In this document: in pieces, positions 7,596-15,446 of the stretch | Position numbering within the stretch: position 1 is the stretch's first letter | Layout: every line of letters starts with the position of its first letter | Source: an uncultured Myxococcales bacterium | GTDB lineage: Bacteria; Myxococcota_A; Bradymonadia; UBA7976; UBA1532 | Length of the DNA: 64,000 bases | NCBI GenBank assembly: GCA_903847385.1 | Contig: CAINDO010000565.1 | Coordinates: 1-64,000 of the forward strand | Reading direction: 5' to 3' | Position numbers and translations under genes: made by a program | The notes under the pieces: model-generated | The model's input: the letters and a program-made list of their open reading frames with translations, nothing else | The model's database searches: none | Told to the model about the DNA's origin: nothing

Positions 7596-10505
7596 ATGTC
7601 CGTAACCCGCACGCTCTCTGCCGTGCTGGGGGTCTCGACCGAGGAGTGGCCGCTCGTGCGTTCGCTGGGCGGGCTGTTCCTGCTCGCGTCCGCCGCCGCG
7701 ACGCTCACGGCCAGCGCCTCGAAGGCCATGTTCCTCTCGGCCAACCCGCTCTCGGCCCTGGCCTGGGTGCTCATGGCGCAGGCGGCCTGGGGGCTCGGCA
7801 TCGCCCTGGTCTACGCCCGGGCCACGGCCCGCTACGACGTCACGCGGCGCTTTCTCACCCTCATCGGCCTGTCGCTCGTCTCGTTCACCGGCCTGTGGGC
7901 GCTCTTCGGCGTGGCGCCGGAGCCGGCCTCGCTGGTGGCGGCCATCTGGGCACCCGGGCTGGTGCAGCTCGTGACCATCCAGACGTGGAGCCTGCCGACG
8001 ACCTTCCTGCCCGGGCGCACGGCCAAGCGGCTGATCCCGGTGCTGGCGGCCATCGCCACGTTCGGTGCGGCCTTCGGCGGCGCGCTGACCCGCGTGACGG
8101 GCGAGATCGTCGACACCGAGGCGCTGCTGCTGCTCTCCGGCGGGCTGCTCGGGGGCATGGGCCTGTTCATGCCCGCGGTCGTCCGCAGCCTGCGGGACCA
8201 GGCGGGCGAGTCGCCGCCGCGCACCCGGCAGGCCGCGCGCTCCGTGCGCTCGGGCCTGTTCGACGTCGTCCACTCGCCCCTGCTCGGGCGCCTGGCCGCC
8301 GTGGTGTTCCTCACGCAGTTCGCGTCGGTGCTGGTGGAGTACCAGCTCAGCGGCGAGCTCAAGGCGCGCTACGACAAGGCGTCGATGAGCGCGTTTCTGG
8401 GCACGTTCTATACGGTGGGCAACCTGATGGTGCTCGGCGTGAGCCTGCTGGCGACGCAGCGGCTCGTGCGGTTCCTGGGCCTGGGCATCTGCGTGTCCGC
8501 CGTGGCGATGCTCGTGGGCGCCGGCAGCGGGGCGTACCTCTTCGGGGCGCTCTCGGGGGCGTTCCCGGCGTTCTATGCGCTGGTGGGCACCGCGGCGGCC
8601 GAGCGGGTGGGGCAGTTCGCGCTCTCGCGCAACGCCGCGCAGATGCTGCTGTCGCCCCTGGACTCGCGCACGGTCGAGCACGCCCGCACGCTCATCGACG
8701 GCGTCGTCTATCGCGGCGCCTCGCTGATCGCCTCCGTCGCGCTGCTCGGCGTGGCGGCCCTGCCGCTCTGGGGTCTGACCATTCCGGTGGTGCTGGGCTG
8801 CATCGCCGTGGTGATCATCGGCCTGAGCATCGAGCCCCACTACCGCCGCGCGCTCTACGAGTCGTTGGGCACGGGCGACGCGAAGGTCGGCGGTGCCGGC
8901 GGGCGCGTGGTGCTGGACGCCTCCGCCGAGGACGGGATCACGCGGGCCTTGGCCTCGGACGACGAGGCCGAGATCGTGCGCGGCCTGGAGCTGGTGCAGG
9001 CCGTGGGCGTCGCGCCGGACATCCGCCGCATCGAGGCCCTGGCGGCCGACGGCAACGAGGTCGTGTCGCCGGTGGCGCTGGAGACGCTCCGGGTGCTCGA
9101 GGTGCCCGTGTCCTGGGCGCTCCTGCAGGGGCTGCTGTCGCCGGATCGGCCCGCGCCGGTGCTGCGCGCGGCGCTCTCGGCGCTGGGCGGCACGGACCCG
9201 CCGGAGCTGGCGGCGGCGGTGCAGAGCCTGCGCAGCCACTCGGACGCCACGGTGGCCGCGTTGGCCCATGCGACTTCGCCCATCCCCGGCTTGGTGCCCG
9301 TGCCGCTGGTGCCCACCGCGCCCCTGGGTGACCTGGCCACGCTCATGAACAGCTCCGAGCTGGACGTGCGCCGCAGCCTGGTCGAGCTGTTGGGGCAGGG
9401 TGGCGTCGACGCGGGCCTGCCGCCGCTCTTGCGCTCGCTGGAGGATCATCAGGTGCGCGACCAGGCCGTGGTCTCGCTGTCCCGCTACGGCGCCCGCCTG
9501 GTGCCCGCCGCCGCGGAGGCCCTGGCCGCCAACCGGCTCAGCGAGACGGCGCAGGTGGCGCTGCTGCACGCCGTGGCCCGCACGCGCGCCCCCGCCGCCC
9601 GCGACCTGCTGATGAGCATGTCGCACATGCGGGCCTCGGCCCTGCGCAACGCCGCCGTCCGCGGGCTGTGGCGCATGGCCGCGGACGAGGAGCTCAAGCC
9701 CGATCCGGAGTGGCTCGTGGCCGTCGCCCGGCGTGAGATCGAGCTGGAGAGCGCGCTGATCGGCGCCGCCACGCTCGTCGAGGGCGACGACCGCCACGAG
9801 TTCCTGCGGTCGGAGCTGCGCGAGCAGGCCCGCATGGCCGAGCGGCGGGTGTTCGGGTTCCTGGGTCTGCTTTACGGGCGCGCCGAGCTGCACCGCACGC
9901 AGTGCCACCTGCGCAGCGAGAACCCCCGGTCGCGCTCCAACGCCATCGAGCTGCTCGACCAGAAGCTGCGCCACGCCGCGCTGCGCTCCTTCATCGACCT
10001 GGTCGAGGGCCGCGCGGCGCCCGCGTTGCCCGGTGGCTTCGACCTGCGGCGCGTGGACGCCTGCCCCATCATCCTGCTGCGCATGGAGCGGTGGCTGCAC
10101 GGCCGCGAGGACACGGCCCTCGACCGCGCGCACCAGCTCCGACGGGCGGACCTGTTCGCCGAGGCGTCGGCCGAGGCCATCACGGCGCTCGCCCGCGACA
10201 CCGTGCTGCAGACGCTGCCGGACGCCCGGCGCATCTCGCTGAACGGCACCGTGGTGGTGCTGCTGGCGGGGCAGGCGCGCGTGGTCTCCGACGGGCGGCT
10301 GATGCGGCTCGGCGACACGGCGGGCGCGCTCGAGGCCCTGGCCGGCGAGGTCCTCACGGACGCGCTCGAGGCCGTGGGGCCGGCGCGGGTGGCCTTGATG
10401 CCCGCCGCCACGCTGGAGGAACATCTGACCAACCACCCCGCGCTGGTGCGGGCGCTCTTGCGCAAGTTCGGGCGCAAGCTGCGCGACCTGAACCAGAGGA
10501 GCTGA
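7596..10505 (+). CDS. NTT/MFS-type membrane transporter fused to HEAT repeats and a degenerate cNMP-binding domain
   Basis: The 969-residue protein has about 12 hydrophobic helices in its first 420 residues. The layout and the W-S-L-P-T-T-F-L-P-G-R-T-A-K-R-L-I-P segment resemble ATP/ADP-translocase-like (NTT) members of the MFS superfamily. Residues about 440-790 are alpha-helical HEAT/armadillo-type repeats (for example L-R-N-A-A-V-R-G-L-W). The last 110 residues look like a cyclic-nucleotide-binding fold that has lost its phosphate-binding cassette. The next gene, 3 bp away, encodes an intact cNMP-binding domain, so the two products probably work together. The combination suggests a nucleotide-regulated transporter or membrane scaffold; the substrate cannot be deduced. 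The ATG at 7596 was chosen because it directly precedes the membrane domain. Confidence 0.78.
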   Translation: MSVTRTLSAVLGVSTEEWPLVRSLGGLFLLASAAATLTASASKAMFLSANPLSALAWVLMAQAAWGLGIALVYARATARYDVTRRFLTLIGLSLVSFTGLWALFGVAPEPASLVAAIWAPGLVQLVTIQTWSLPTTFLPGRTAKRLIPVLAAIATFGAAFGGALTRVTGEIVDTEALLLLSGGLLGGMGLFMPAVVRSLRDQAGESPPRTRQAARSVRSGLFDVVHSPLLGRLAAVVFLTQFASVLVEYQLSGELKARYDKASMSAFLGTFYTVGNLMVLGVSLLATQRLVRFLGLGICVSAVAMLVGAGSGAYLFGALSGAFPAFYALVGTAAAERVGQFALSRNAAQMLLSPLDSRTVEHARTLIDGVVYRGASLIASVALLGVAALPLWGLTIPVVLGCIAVVIIGLSIEPHYRRALYESLGTGDAKVGGAGGRVVLDASAEDGITRALASDDEAEIVRGLELVQAVGVAPDIRRIEALAADGNEVVSPVALETLRVLEVPVSWALLQGLLSPDRPAPVLRAALSALGGTDPPELAAAVQSLRSHSDATVAALAHATSPIPGLVPVPLVPTAPLGDLATLMNSSELDVRRSLVELLGQGGVDAGLPPLLRSLEDHQVRDQAVVSLSRYGARLVPAAAEALAANRLSETAQVALLHAVARTRAPAARDLLMSMSHMRASALRNAAVRGLWRMAADEELKPDPEWLVAVARREIELESALIGAATLVEGDDRHEFLRSELREQARMAERRVFGFLGLLYGRAELHRTQCHLRSENPRSRSNAIELLDQKLRHAALRSFIDLVEGRAAPALPGGFDLRRVDACPIILLRMERWLHGREDTALDRAHQLRRADLFAEASAEAITALARDTVLQTLPDARRISLNGTVVVLLAGQARVVSDGRLMRLGDTAGALEALAGEVLTDALEAVGPARVALMPAATLEEHLTNHPALVRALLRKFGRKLRDLNQRS

Positions 10506-10508
10506 GAC

Positions 10509-11006
10509 ATGGCCAAGTCGTCGCTGGCGTACGAGTACCACGGCGCCGTCATCGAGACGGCCCTGGCCATGACCCAGGTGCCCCTCTTCGCGGGCATGAC
10601 CGCCGAGGCCCTGCTGCCCCTGGCCAGCGTGGTGCAGAAGCGGGCGCTCCCCAAGGGCGAGATCCTCTGCGACGAGGGGGACGTGGGGCAGGCGCTCTAC
10701 GTGGTCATCCGCGGCCGGCTCGAGGTCATCGTGGGCGACGAGGTCCGCGGCCACATCGGCGCGGGCGAGGTGGCCGGCGAGATGGCCCTGCTCGACGGCG
10801 GGCCGCGCAGCGCCACGCTCCGCACCGCCGAGGCCATGGAGATCTACGAGATGGACCGCGAGGATCTGCTGGAGACGCTCGACGCCCACCCGCGCCTGGC
10901 CATGACGCTCCTGCGCACTCTGGCGCGGCGCATCCTGGCCGCGGAGAACCCGCGCCGCATCGACGGCGACCGCACGCCCGGGCGCGACCTGAAGTTCGTG
11001 TCCTAG
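10509..11006 (+). CDS. Stand-alone cyclic-nucleotide-binding domain protein
   Basis: This 165-residue protein is a Crp/cNMP-type beta-barrel without a DNA-binding helix-turn-helix. It starts with V-P-L-F-A-G-M-T, the usual first helix. The phosphate-binding cassette is intact at about residues 82-100 (G-E-V-A-G-E-M-A-L-L-D, then R-S-A-T-L). A helical tail follows. It is 3 bp downstream of the transporter-HEAT fusion, whose own C-terminal copy of this fold is degenerate; together they may bind cAMP or another cyclic nucleotide to gate the transporter. The stop codon TAG lies in the palindrome CTAG, which also supplies the stop of the convergent peptidase gene. Confidence 0.88.
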   Translation: MAKSSLAYEYHGAVIETALAMTQVPLFAGMTAEALLPLASVVQKRALPKGEILCDEGDVGQALYVVIRGRLEVIVGDEVRGHIGAGEVAGEMALLDGGPRSATLRTAEAMEIYEMDREDLLETLDAHPRLAMTLLRTLARRILAAENPRRIDGDRTPGRDLKFVS

Positions 11007-12397
11007 GCGGACCGGTTGCGGCGTCGGCGGCGGACGCCGGCCAGCGCGAGCGCCGCGACGACGCTCGGGAGCGCGCCGCCGGACGGACCGGGGACCGCGC
11101 TGCAGCCCGCGCTGCCCTGGTAGCTGACCTTGCGGGGCGTGGGGCCGAACGCCGTGGCGACGCTGGTCGGCACGCGCCCGCCGCCCGCGCCCTCGAAGCC
11201 GTCCTCGGCCGCGTCCGGGCCGTCGGGGGGCTCGACCGGATCGGCGCCACCGTCGCCGAGGCCGGGTTTGTCGCCGGCGTCGCCGAAACCGGGGGCGCCG
11301 GTCCCGTCCGGCGGATCGACCGCGGTGCCGGCGTCCGTCGGCGGCGCGGTGTCCGCGTCGGCCACGGGCGCGGCGTCGGGCTCCGGCGGCACGAAGGGGG
11401 TCAGCCGCACGGCGTCCGCCAGGATGTGCTGGTCGGCGGGCACGTCCCCGGCGAAGTCGTCGTACACGTCCACGAACTGGTCGCCGCCGGCCTCGAAGTG
11501 GAACACACCCAGGGACTGCCAGCCCTCGACGGCGGACTGGTCGACCATGATGGCCTCCGTCGCGCCGGCGTGGCCCACGCCGTAGCGGGTCTGCGACCAC
11601 AGGCCGTAGGGGCCGCCCGTGAGCACGGAGACCTCGTAGTCACCGGCGGCGGCGAGGTCGAGCTTCCAGCGCGCCCAGTTGTCCGGGTTGTCCGAGGTGA
11701 AGGCGTTGGTCCAGTGCAGGCCGCCCTCGTTGCCCTGGTCATTGACCTTGCGCCAGTACTGCGAGGGGCCGTGCATGCGGAAGCACGGCCCGCCGTCGTC
11801 CACCACGCCGCCCTCGGCGGGCAGCACGGGGCAGGGGATGCCCAGGCACGGTCCACCGCCGGGCCCGCCGCCCCACCACTCCCAGTGCCAGTCCTCGCTG
11901 GGCACCGTGCGCTCGAAGCCGTAGTCGCCGCCGTGGGCGTTGAGCCAGCGCAGCACGCCGCCGGCGGCGGTGTTCAGGTCCAGCGCGTGGCCGCTCTGGT
12001 GGTTGCTGTAGCCCGGGCGGGCCGCCAGGTTGCAGTTGTTGCAGTTGCAGTTGGTGTAGCAGGCGTAGAGCTCTTCCTGCTCGGCCATGGTGCGGAAGCC
12101 GCTGACGATGCGGATGCCCACGCCGTCGGCGGCCGCGGCGTCCTGCATCACGATGTAGGCGTTGGCCGTCTCGCGCTCCACGGGCTCGCCGTCCACCGTG
12201 ACCACGGTGATCGCGAACGGGTCGCCCTGCACGTAGCCGCGATCCTGCCGTTCGCTGCAGTCGTAGGCGGCCTGCTCGGCCCACTCCAGGGCCGGCGGAC
12301 CCTCGTCCGGTGCGGGGGCCTCGATCTGGCAGCCGGCGAGCGCCGCACCGATCAAGGCGACGTGGCCGGGGAGAATGCGCGCGACTTTGCGGGACAT
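11003..12397 (-). CDS. VanY-type M15B D,D-carboxypeptidase lipoprotein with MYXO-CTERM tail
   Basis: The 464-residue protein has a signal peptide ending in a lipobox (A-L-A-G-C) and a peptidase M15B domain. Zinc ligands H133 and D140 lie in S-x-H-x-x-G-x-A-x-D, and catalytic E168 with ligand H171 in E-D-W-H. A C-N-C-N-N-C insertion and further cysteines suggest disulphides. A beta-sandwich of the golvesin/XLY type, with a W-R-K-V-N-D-Q-G entry, follows. A DA-rich linker leads to a C-terminal G-C-S-A motif, a hydrophobic helix and R-R-R-R-R-N, the layout of MYXO-CTERM sorting signals. It should trim peptidoglycan stem peptides at the cell surface, either its own or that of other bacteria. ATG 12397 is preferred over an upstream start because it leads straight into the signal peptide. 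A possible -10 (TACGCT) ends 8 bases before it. Confidence 0.85.
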   Translation of the reverse strand: MSRKVARILPGHVALIGAALAGCQIEAPAPDEGPPALEWAEQAAYDCSERQDRGYVQGDPFAITVVTVDGEPVERETANAYIVMQDAAAADGVGIRIVSGFRTMAEQEELYACYTNCNCNNCNLAARPGYSNHQSGHALDLNTAAGGVLRWLNAHGGDYGFERTVPSEDWHWEWWGGGPGGGPCLGIPCPVLPAEGGVVDDGGPCFRMHGPSQYWRKVNDQGNEGGLHWTNAFTSDNPDNWARWKLDLAAAGDYEVSVLTGGPYGLWSQTRYGVGHAGATEAIMVDQSAVEGWQSLGVFHFEAGGDQFVDVYDDFAGDVPADQHILADAVRLTPFVPPEPDAAPVADADTAPPTDAGTAVDPPDGTGAPGFGDAGDKPGLGDGGADPVEPPDGPDAAEDGFEGAGGGRVPTSVATAFGPTPRKVSYQGSAGCSAVPGPSGGALPSVVAALALAGVRRRRRNRSA

Positions 12398-12471
12398 GGG
12401 GTGAGAGCGTAGCAGAGGCGGGCCGCGGCGTCGCACACTGCGCGACCGGAGCGGTTCGAGCGGAGGGGACG

Positions 12472-12999
12472 ATGCGCGCGTTTTGTGGAACCTGGAGCCT
12501 GGCGGTGGCCGTGCAGTTTGCCGCCTGCGACGCGGACACGGCCACGACGCCGGACGCGTCTGCGCCGGACGCCGCCCCGGCGGACGCGATGCCGGTCGAC
12601 GCCGCGGCGGGCGGCGCGAGCGGGACCGGCGGGACCGCCGACCCCGGTGGGACTCCGGCTGCGCCCGGCGGCAGCTTCGGCGGCCTGGGCGGCTCGGTCA
12701 CGGGCGTCGAGCGCCCCGTCGGGGCCTGCGCGCTCGACTGCAGTTGCAGCACGTGGTTCGTCGCGCCGCCCTACCCGCCGGACCCGGTTCTGCTCTTCGA
12801 GACGGCCTGCGCCAACGAGGGCGGAACGCCCATCGACGCCTGCCCGGAGGCCGACCTGCGCGGCGTCTGCGAGCGGGCGGTCGAGTTCTTCGTCGTGCGG
12901 CGCGCGCACCCCGCCCGCGCCCAGGATGGCGCCCAGTGCCCCGCCTCGACGGAGGACCTGCGCGCCGCCTGCGAGGCCGAGGGCGGTGTTTGGGAGTGA
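12472..12999 (+). CDS. Small cysteine-rich lipoprotein with DA linker
   Basis: The ATG at 12472 follows a good ribosome site (GGAGGGG) and gives 175 residues. The signal peptide ends at Cys19 (Q-F-A-A-C). A D-A-S-A-P-D-A-A linker and a Gly-rich stretch come next, then a small domain with six or seven cysteines (C-A-L-D-C-S-C near residue 85). No family is recognised. It diverges from the VanY-type lipoprotein gene and converges on rtcA, so it appears to be a single-gene unit. The cysteine spacing suggests a disulphide-stabilised extracellular domain. Confidence 0.72.
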   Translation: MRAFCGTWSLAVAVQFAACDADTATTPDASAPDAAPADAMPVDAAAGGASGTGGTADPGGTPAAPGGSFGGLGGSVTGVERPVGACALDCSCSTWFVAPPYPPDPVLLFETACANEGGTPIDACPEADLRGVCERAVEFFVVRRAHPARAQDGAQCPASTEDLRAACEAEGGVWE

Positions 13000-13017
13000 G
13001 CCGCGGGCCCGCCCCGG

Positions 13018-14061
13018 TCACTGCGCGGGCGGCGCCGCGACCTCGACGTGCCAGCGGCCGTCGCCCAGATCCCGCCGGCTCACGCGCGACCCCAACGAAG
13101 GGAAGAGCGTGAGCGTCTCGACCTGCGTGGTGAAGTGCAGGCTCGGCTCGGTGGTGGTGAACACGCCGCCCGCCCGCAGCGCCAGCGGCAGCAGGAGCTG
13201 ATCGGCCAGGTGCTCGCCCACGGCGGCGCCCGTGCGCTCGAACGCGGCGATCTGGTCGGCGAGCCGCGCGGCGACCTCCTCGGCGCGCACGCCCTTCTCG
13301 CCCAACGCGGTGAAGACCTCCGTGCCGTGCGTGTTCTCCAGGAACGCCGTCAGGGCGTTGCCCTGCCCGGGCCCGCCGAGCACCTGCACCTCGCCGGAGC
13401 CGTGCGGCCAGCCGAGCCGATCCGCGAGCGTGTCGACCTCGCGCCGACCGACGTGCTCGGGCACGTTGGCCACCAGCGCCCGCGCGCGCCGCCGGACGCT
13501 CGGCCCGGGCTCCGTCAGGTTCAGGGCGCTGGCCGGCCCGTGCGGCTCGATCTCGACCTCGACGCGACCGCCGCCCGCCGGGTAGAAGCCGGCGCGCAGC
13601 AGGCGGGCCTTCACGTGCAGGCCCAGGCGGGCGAGCAGGGGCAGGAACGCCGACTCGATGAATTCGAAGGGCGGCGCCATCGGGTTGTGGGTGCCGCCCA
13701 CGAGCGTGAGACGGGCCGTCGCGCCGGAGAGGGCCAGGGGCAGCAGCACGGTCTGCAGCACCAGCGAGGTGCTGCCGGCCGAGCCGATGTCGAACACGTG
13801 CTCGCCGCCCCGCAGCGCGCCGGGCGTGAACGTGAACGCCGTCGCGCCCACCCGCGCGCCCTCGACGTCGGCGTCGCAGATGGCCGCCGCGGCGGTCACG
13901 GCCATCAGGTGCTGCCGCTGCAGGCCCGGGCGGGCCCGGCCGGCGCGCACGTTCACGAACGACACGGGCTGGCCGGTCAGCACGGACAGCGTGAGCGAGG
14001 TGCGGAGGATCTGCCCCCCGCCCTCGCCGCGCGCGCCGTCGATCTGCATGAAATCACGCAT
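13018..14061 (-). CDS. rtcA: RNA 3'-terminal phosphate cyclase
   Basis: RtcA converts RNA 3'-phosphates to 2',3'-cyclic phosphates using ATP via an enzyme-AMP intermediate. The protein matches the family in length (347 residues) and in hallmark motifs: G-A-R-G-E-G-G-G-Q-I-L-R near the N-terminus, G-S-A-G-S-T-S-L-V-L-Q for the nucleotide pocket, and the adenylated His284 in E-H-L-A-D-Q-L-L-L-P. It lies 12 bp downstream of rtcB on the same strand and is transcribed from the rtcB promoter. The ATG at 14061 is taken as start. The ATG four codons later (14049) aligns better with typical family N-termini and may be the real one. Confidence 0.95.
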   Translation of the reverse strand: MRDFMQIDGARGEGGGQILRTSLTLSVLTGQPVSFVNVRAGRARPGLQRQHLMAVTAAAAICDADVEGARVGATAFTFTPGALRGGEHVFDIGSAGSTSLVLQTVLLPLALSGATARLTLVGGTHNPMAPPFEFIESAFLPLLARLGLHVKARLLRAGFYPAGGGRVEVEIEPHGPASALNLTEPGPSVRRRARALVANVPEHVGRREVDTLADRLGWPHGSGEVQVLGGPGQGNALTAFLENTHGTEVFTALGEKGVRAEEVAARLADQIAAFERTGAAVGEHLADQLLLPLALRAGGVFTTTEPSLHFTTQVETLTLFPSLGSRVSRRDLGDGRWHVEVAAPPAQ

Positions 14062-14073
14062 GATTCACCCGTT

Positions 14074-15318
14074 TCACCCCTTCACGCACACGACCTGCTT
14101 GAGCTCGTACACGATCTCCACCAGGTCCTTCTGCGCTTCCATCACCGCGTCGATGGGCTTGTAGGCCGCCGGCGTCTCGTCGATCACGTCCGCGTCCTTG
14201 CGGCACTCCACGCCCTCGGTCGCCCGCGCGTGGTCCTCGAGCGTGAAGCGGCGCTTCGCCTCGGTGCGGCTCATCACGCGGCCCGCGCCGTGGCTGCACG
14301 AGTGGAACGACTCCTCGTTGCCCTTCCCGCGGACGATGTACGAACGCGCCCCCATGCTGCCGGGGATGATCCCCAGCTCACCGGGGCCCGCGCGCACGGC
14401 GCCCTTTCGGGTCACCCACACGCGCTCGCCGTAGTGCTTCTCCTTCGCGATGTAGTTGTGGTGACAGTTCACCGCCTCGAGGCGGGCCTCGAACGGGGGC
14501 AGCTCACCCTTCGCCACCAGGCCGCGCAGCGCGCCGAGCACCGCCTCCATCATCAGCTCGCGGTTCGTCGCCGCGAACTCCTGCGCCCACCCCACGGCCA
14601 CGCGGTAGTCGTCGAAGTGGGTGCTCCCCTCGGGCAGGTACGCCAGATCCTTCTCGGGCAGGTGCACGAACCAGCGCTCCATCTCGTACTTGGCCTTCTC
14701 GATGAAGTACGAGCCGATGCGGTTCCCCACCCCGCGCGACCCGGAGTGCAGCATCACCCACACGTGCTGCTCGGCGTCCAGGCAGACCTCGATGAAGTGG
14801 TTCCCCGTGCCGAGCGTCCCGAGGTGCTGCTCCGTGGACCCGCGCTTCAGCTTGGGGTGCTTCTCGCAGATCGCGTCGAAGGCGGGCAGCAGCGTGGTCC
14901 AGGCCGCGGCGTGGGGCTCGGGCAGCGTATCGAAGGCGCCCTTGTCGCCAGGGCGGCCGTCGTTCGTCCGCCCGTGGGGCACCGCCGCCTCGATGGCCGT
15001 ACGCACGCCGTGCAGGTCGTCGGGCAGGTCCGAGGCCTTCAGGCTCGTGCGCACCGCCATCATCCCGCAGCCGATGTCCACGCCCACCGCGGCCGGGATG
15101 ATCGCGCCCTTCGTCGGGATCACGCTCCCCACCGTCGCGCCGAGGCCGGCGTGCACGTCCGGCATCACGGCGACCCACTTGTAGATGAAGGGCATCGAGG
15201 CGGCGCGGCGCACCTGCTGCTTCGCCTTGTCGTCGAACGCGACGCCCCGCGTCCACGCCTTCACCAGGCCCTGGCCGGCGTCGCCCTGGAAGATCTCGAT
15301 GTCGTTGCGGGTCGTCAT
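14074..15318 (-). CDS. rtcB: RNA-splicing/repair ligase RtcB
   Basis: RtcB joins RNA 2',3'-cyclic or 3'-phosphate ends to 5'-hydroxyl ends, using GTP and Mn2+. The 414-residue protein carries the family signatures: V-G-V-D-I-G-C-G-M (metal-binding Cys), G-T-G-N-H-F-I-E, H-S-G-S-R-G, C-H-H-N-Y, and S-H-G-A-G-R with the guanylated His343. Start ATG 15318 has a ribosome site GGGAG nearby. The same frame stays open far upstream, but the residues there show no family similarity. rtcA follows 12 bp downstream. A sigma-54-type promoter lies just upstream, matching the sigma-54 control of rtcBA known in enterobacteria. No RtcR activator gene or archease gene is in the window. Confidence 0.96.
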   Translation of the reverse strand: MTTRNDIEIFQGDAGQGLVKAWTRGVAFDDKAKQQVRRAASMPFIYKWVAVMPDVHAGLGATVGSVIPTKGAIIPAAVGVDIGCGMMAVRTSLKASDLPDDLHGVRTAIEAAVPHGRTNDGRPGDKGAFDTLPEPHAAAWTTLLPAFDAICEKHPKLKRGSTEQHLGTLGTGNHFIEVCLDAEQHVWVMLHSGSRGVGNRIGSYFIEKAKYEMERWFVHLPEKDLAYLPEGSTHFDDYRVAVGWAQEFAATNRELMMEAVLGALRGLVAKGELPPFEARLEAVNCHHNYIAKEKHYGERVWVTRKGAVRAGPGELGIIPGSMGARSYIVRGKGNEESFHSCSHGAGRVMSRTEAKRRFTLEDHARATEGVECRKDADVIDETPAAYKPIDAVMEAQKDLVEIVYELKQVVCVKG

Positions 15319-15364
15319 GGATTCGCTCCCTTCGGTGTCTCGATGTCTGGTCACCGTGGGGTAT

Positions 15365-15381
15365 AGCAGGGGGCGTGCCAA
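15365..15381 (-). promoter_or_regulatory. Sigma-54 (-24/-12) promoter of rtcBA
   Basis: Read on the minus strand this is TTGGCACG-CCCC-CTGCT, which matches the consensus TTGGCACG-N4-TTGCW at every fixed position except one T. The GG and GC dinucleotides have the correct spacing. Transcription would begin about 12 bases downstream, leaving a leader of about 35 bases before rtcB. In Escherichia coli rtcBA is sigma-54-dependent and activated by RtcR, so promoter class and gene identity agree. Confidence 0.82.
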
Positions 15382-15402
15382 CCGCGCGGGCGCATGTCTC
15401 CG

Positions 15403-15419
15403 TGCGGTGTCCGTGCCAT
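15403..15419 (-). promoter_or_regulatory. Weaker sigma-54-like element upstream of rtcBA
   Basis: Minus-strand ATGGCACG-GACA-CCGCA keeps the -24 GGCACG core and the -12 GC at correct spacing, but lacks both T residues of the -12 box. It lies 38 bases upstream of the strong element. It may be a chance match or a decoy binding site. Confidence 0.25.
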
Positions 15420-15420
15420 C

Positions 15421-15438
15421 ACGATACGTCTGTATCGT
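15421..15438. promoter_or_regulatory. Inverted repeat ACGATAC-GTCT-GTATCGT
   Basis: Perfect 7-bp arms with a 4-base loop lie about 40 bp upstream of the rtcBA sigma-54 -24 element and 8 bp after the stop of the upstream minus-strand glycosyltransferase gene. It could be an activator site for an RtcR-like enhancer-binding protein or an RNA hairpin ending the upstream gene. There is no T-tract on the minus-strand downstream side. Confidence 0.35.
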
Positions 15439-15446
15439 CGACGAGA

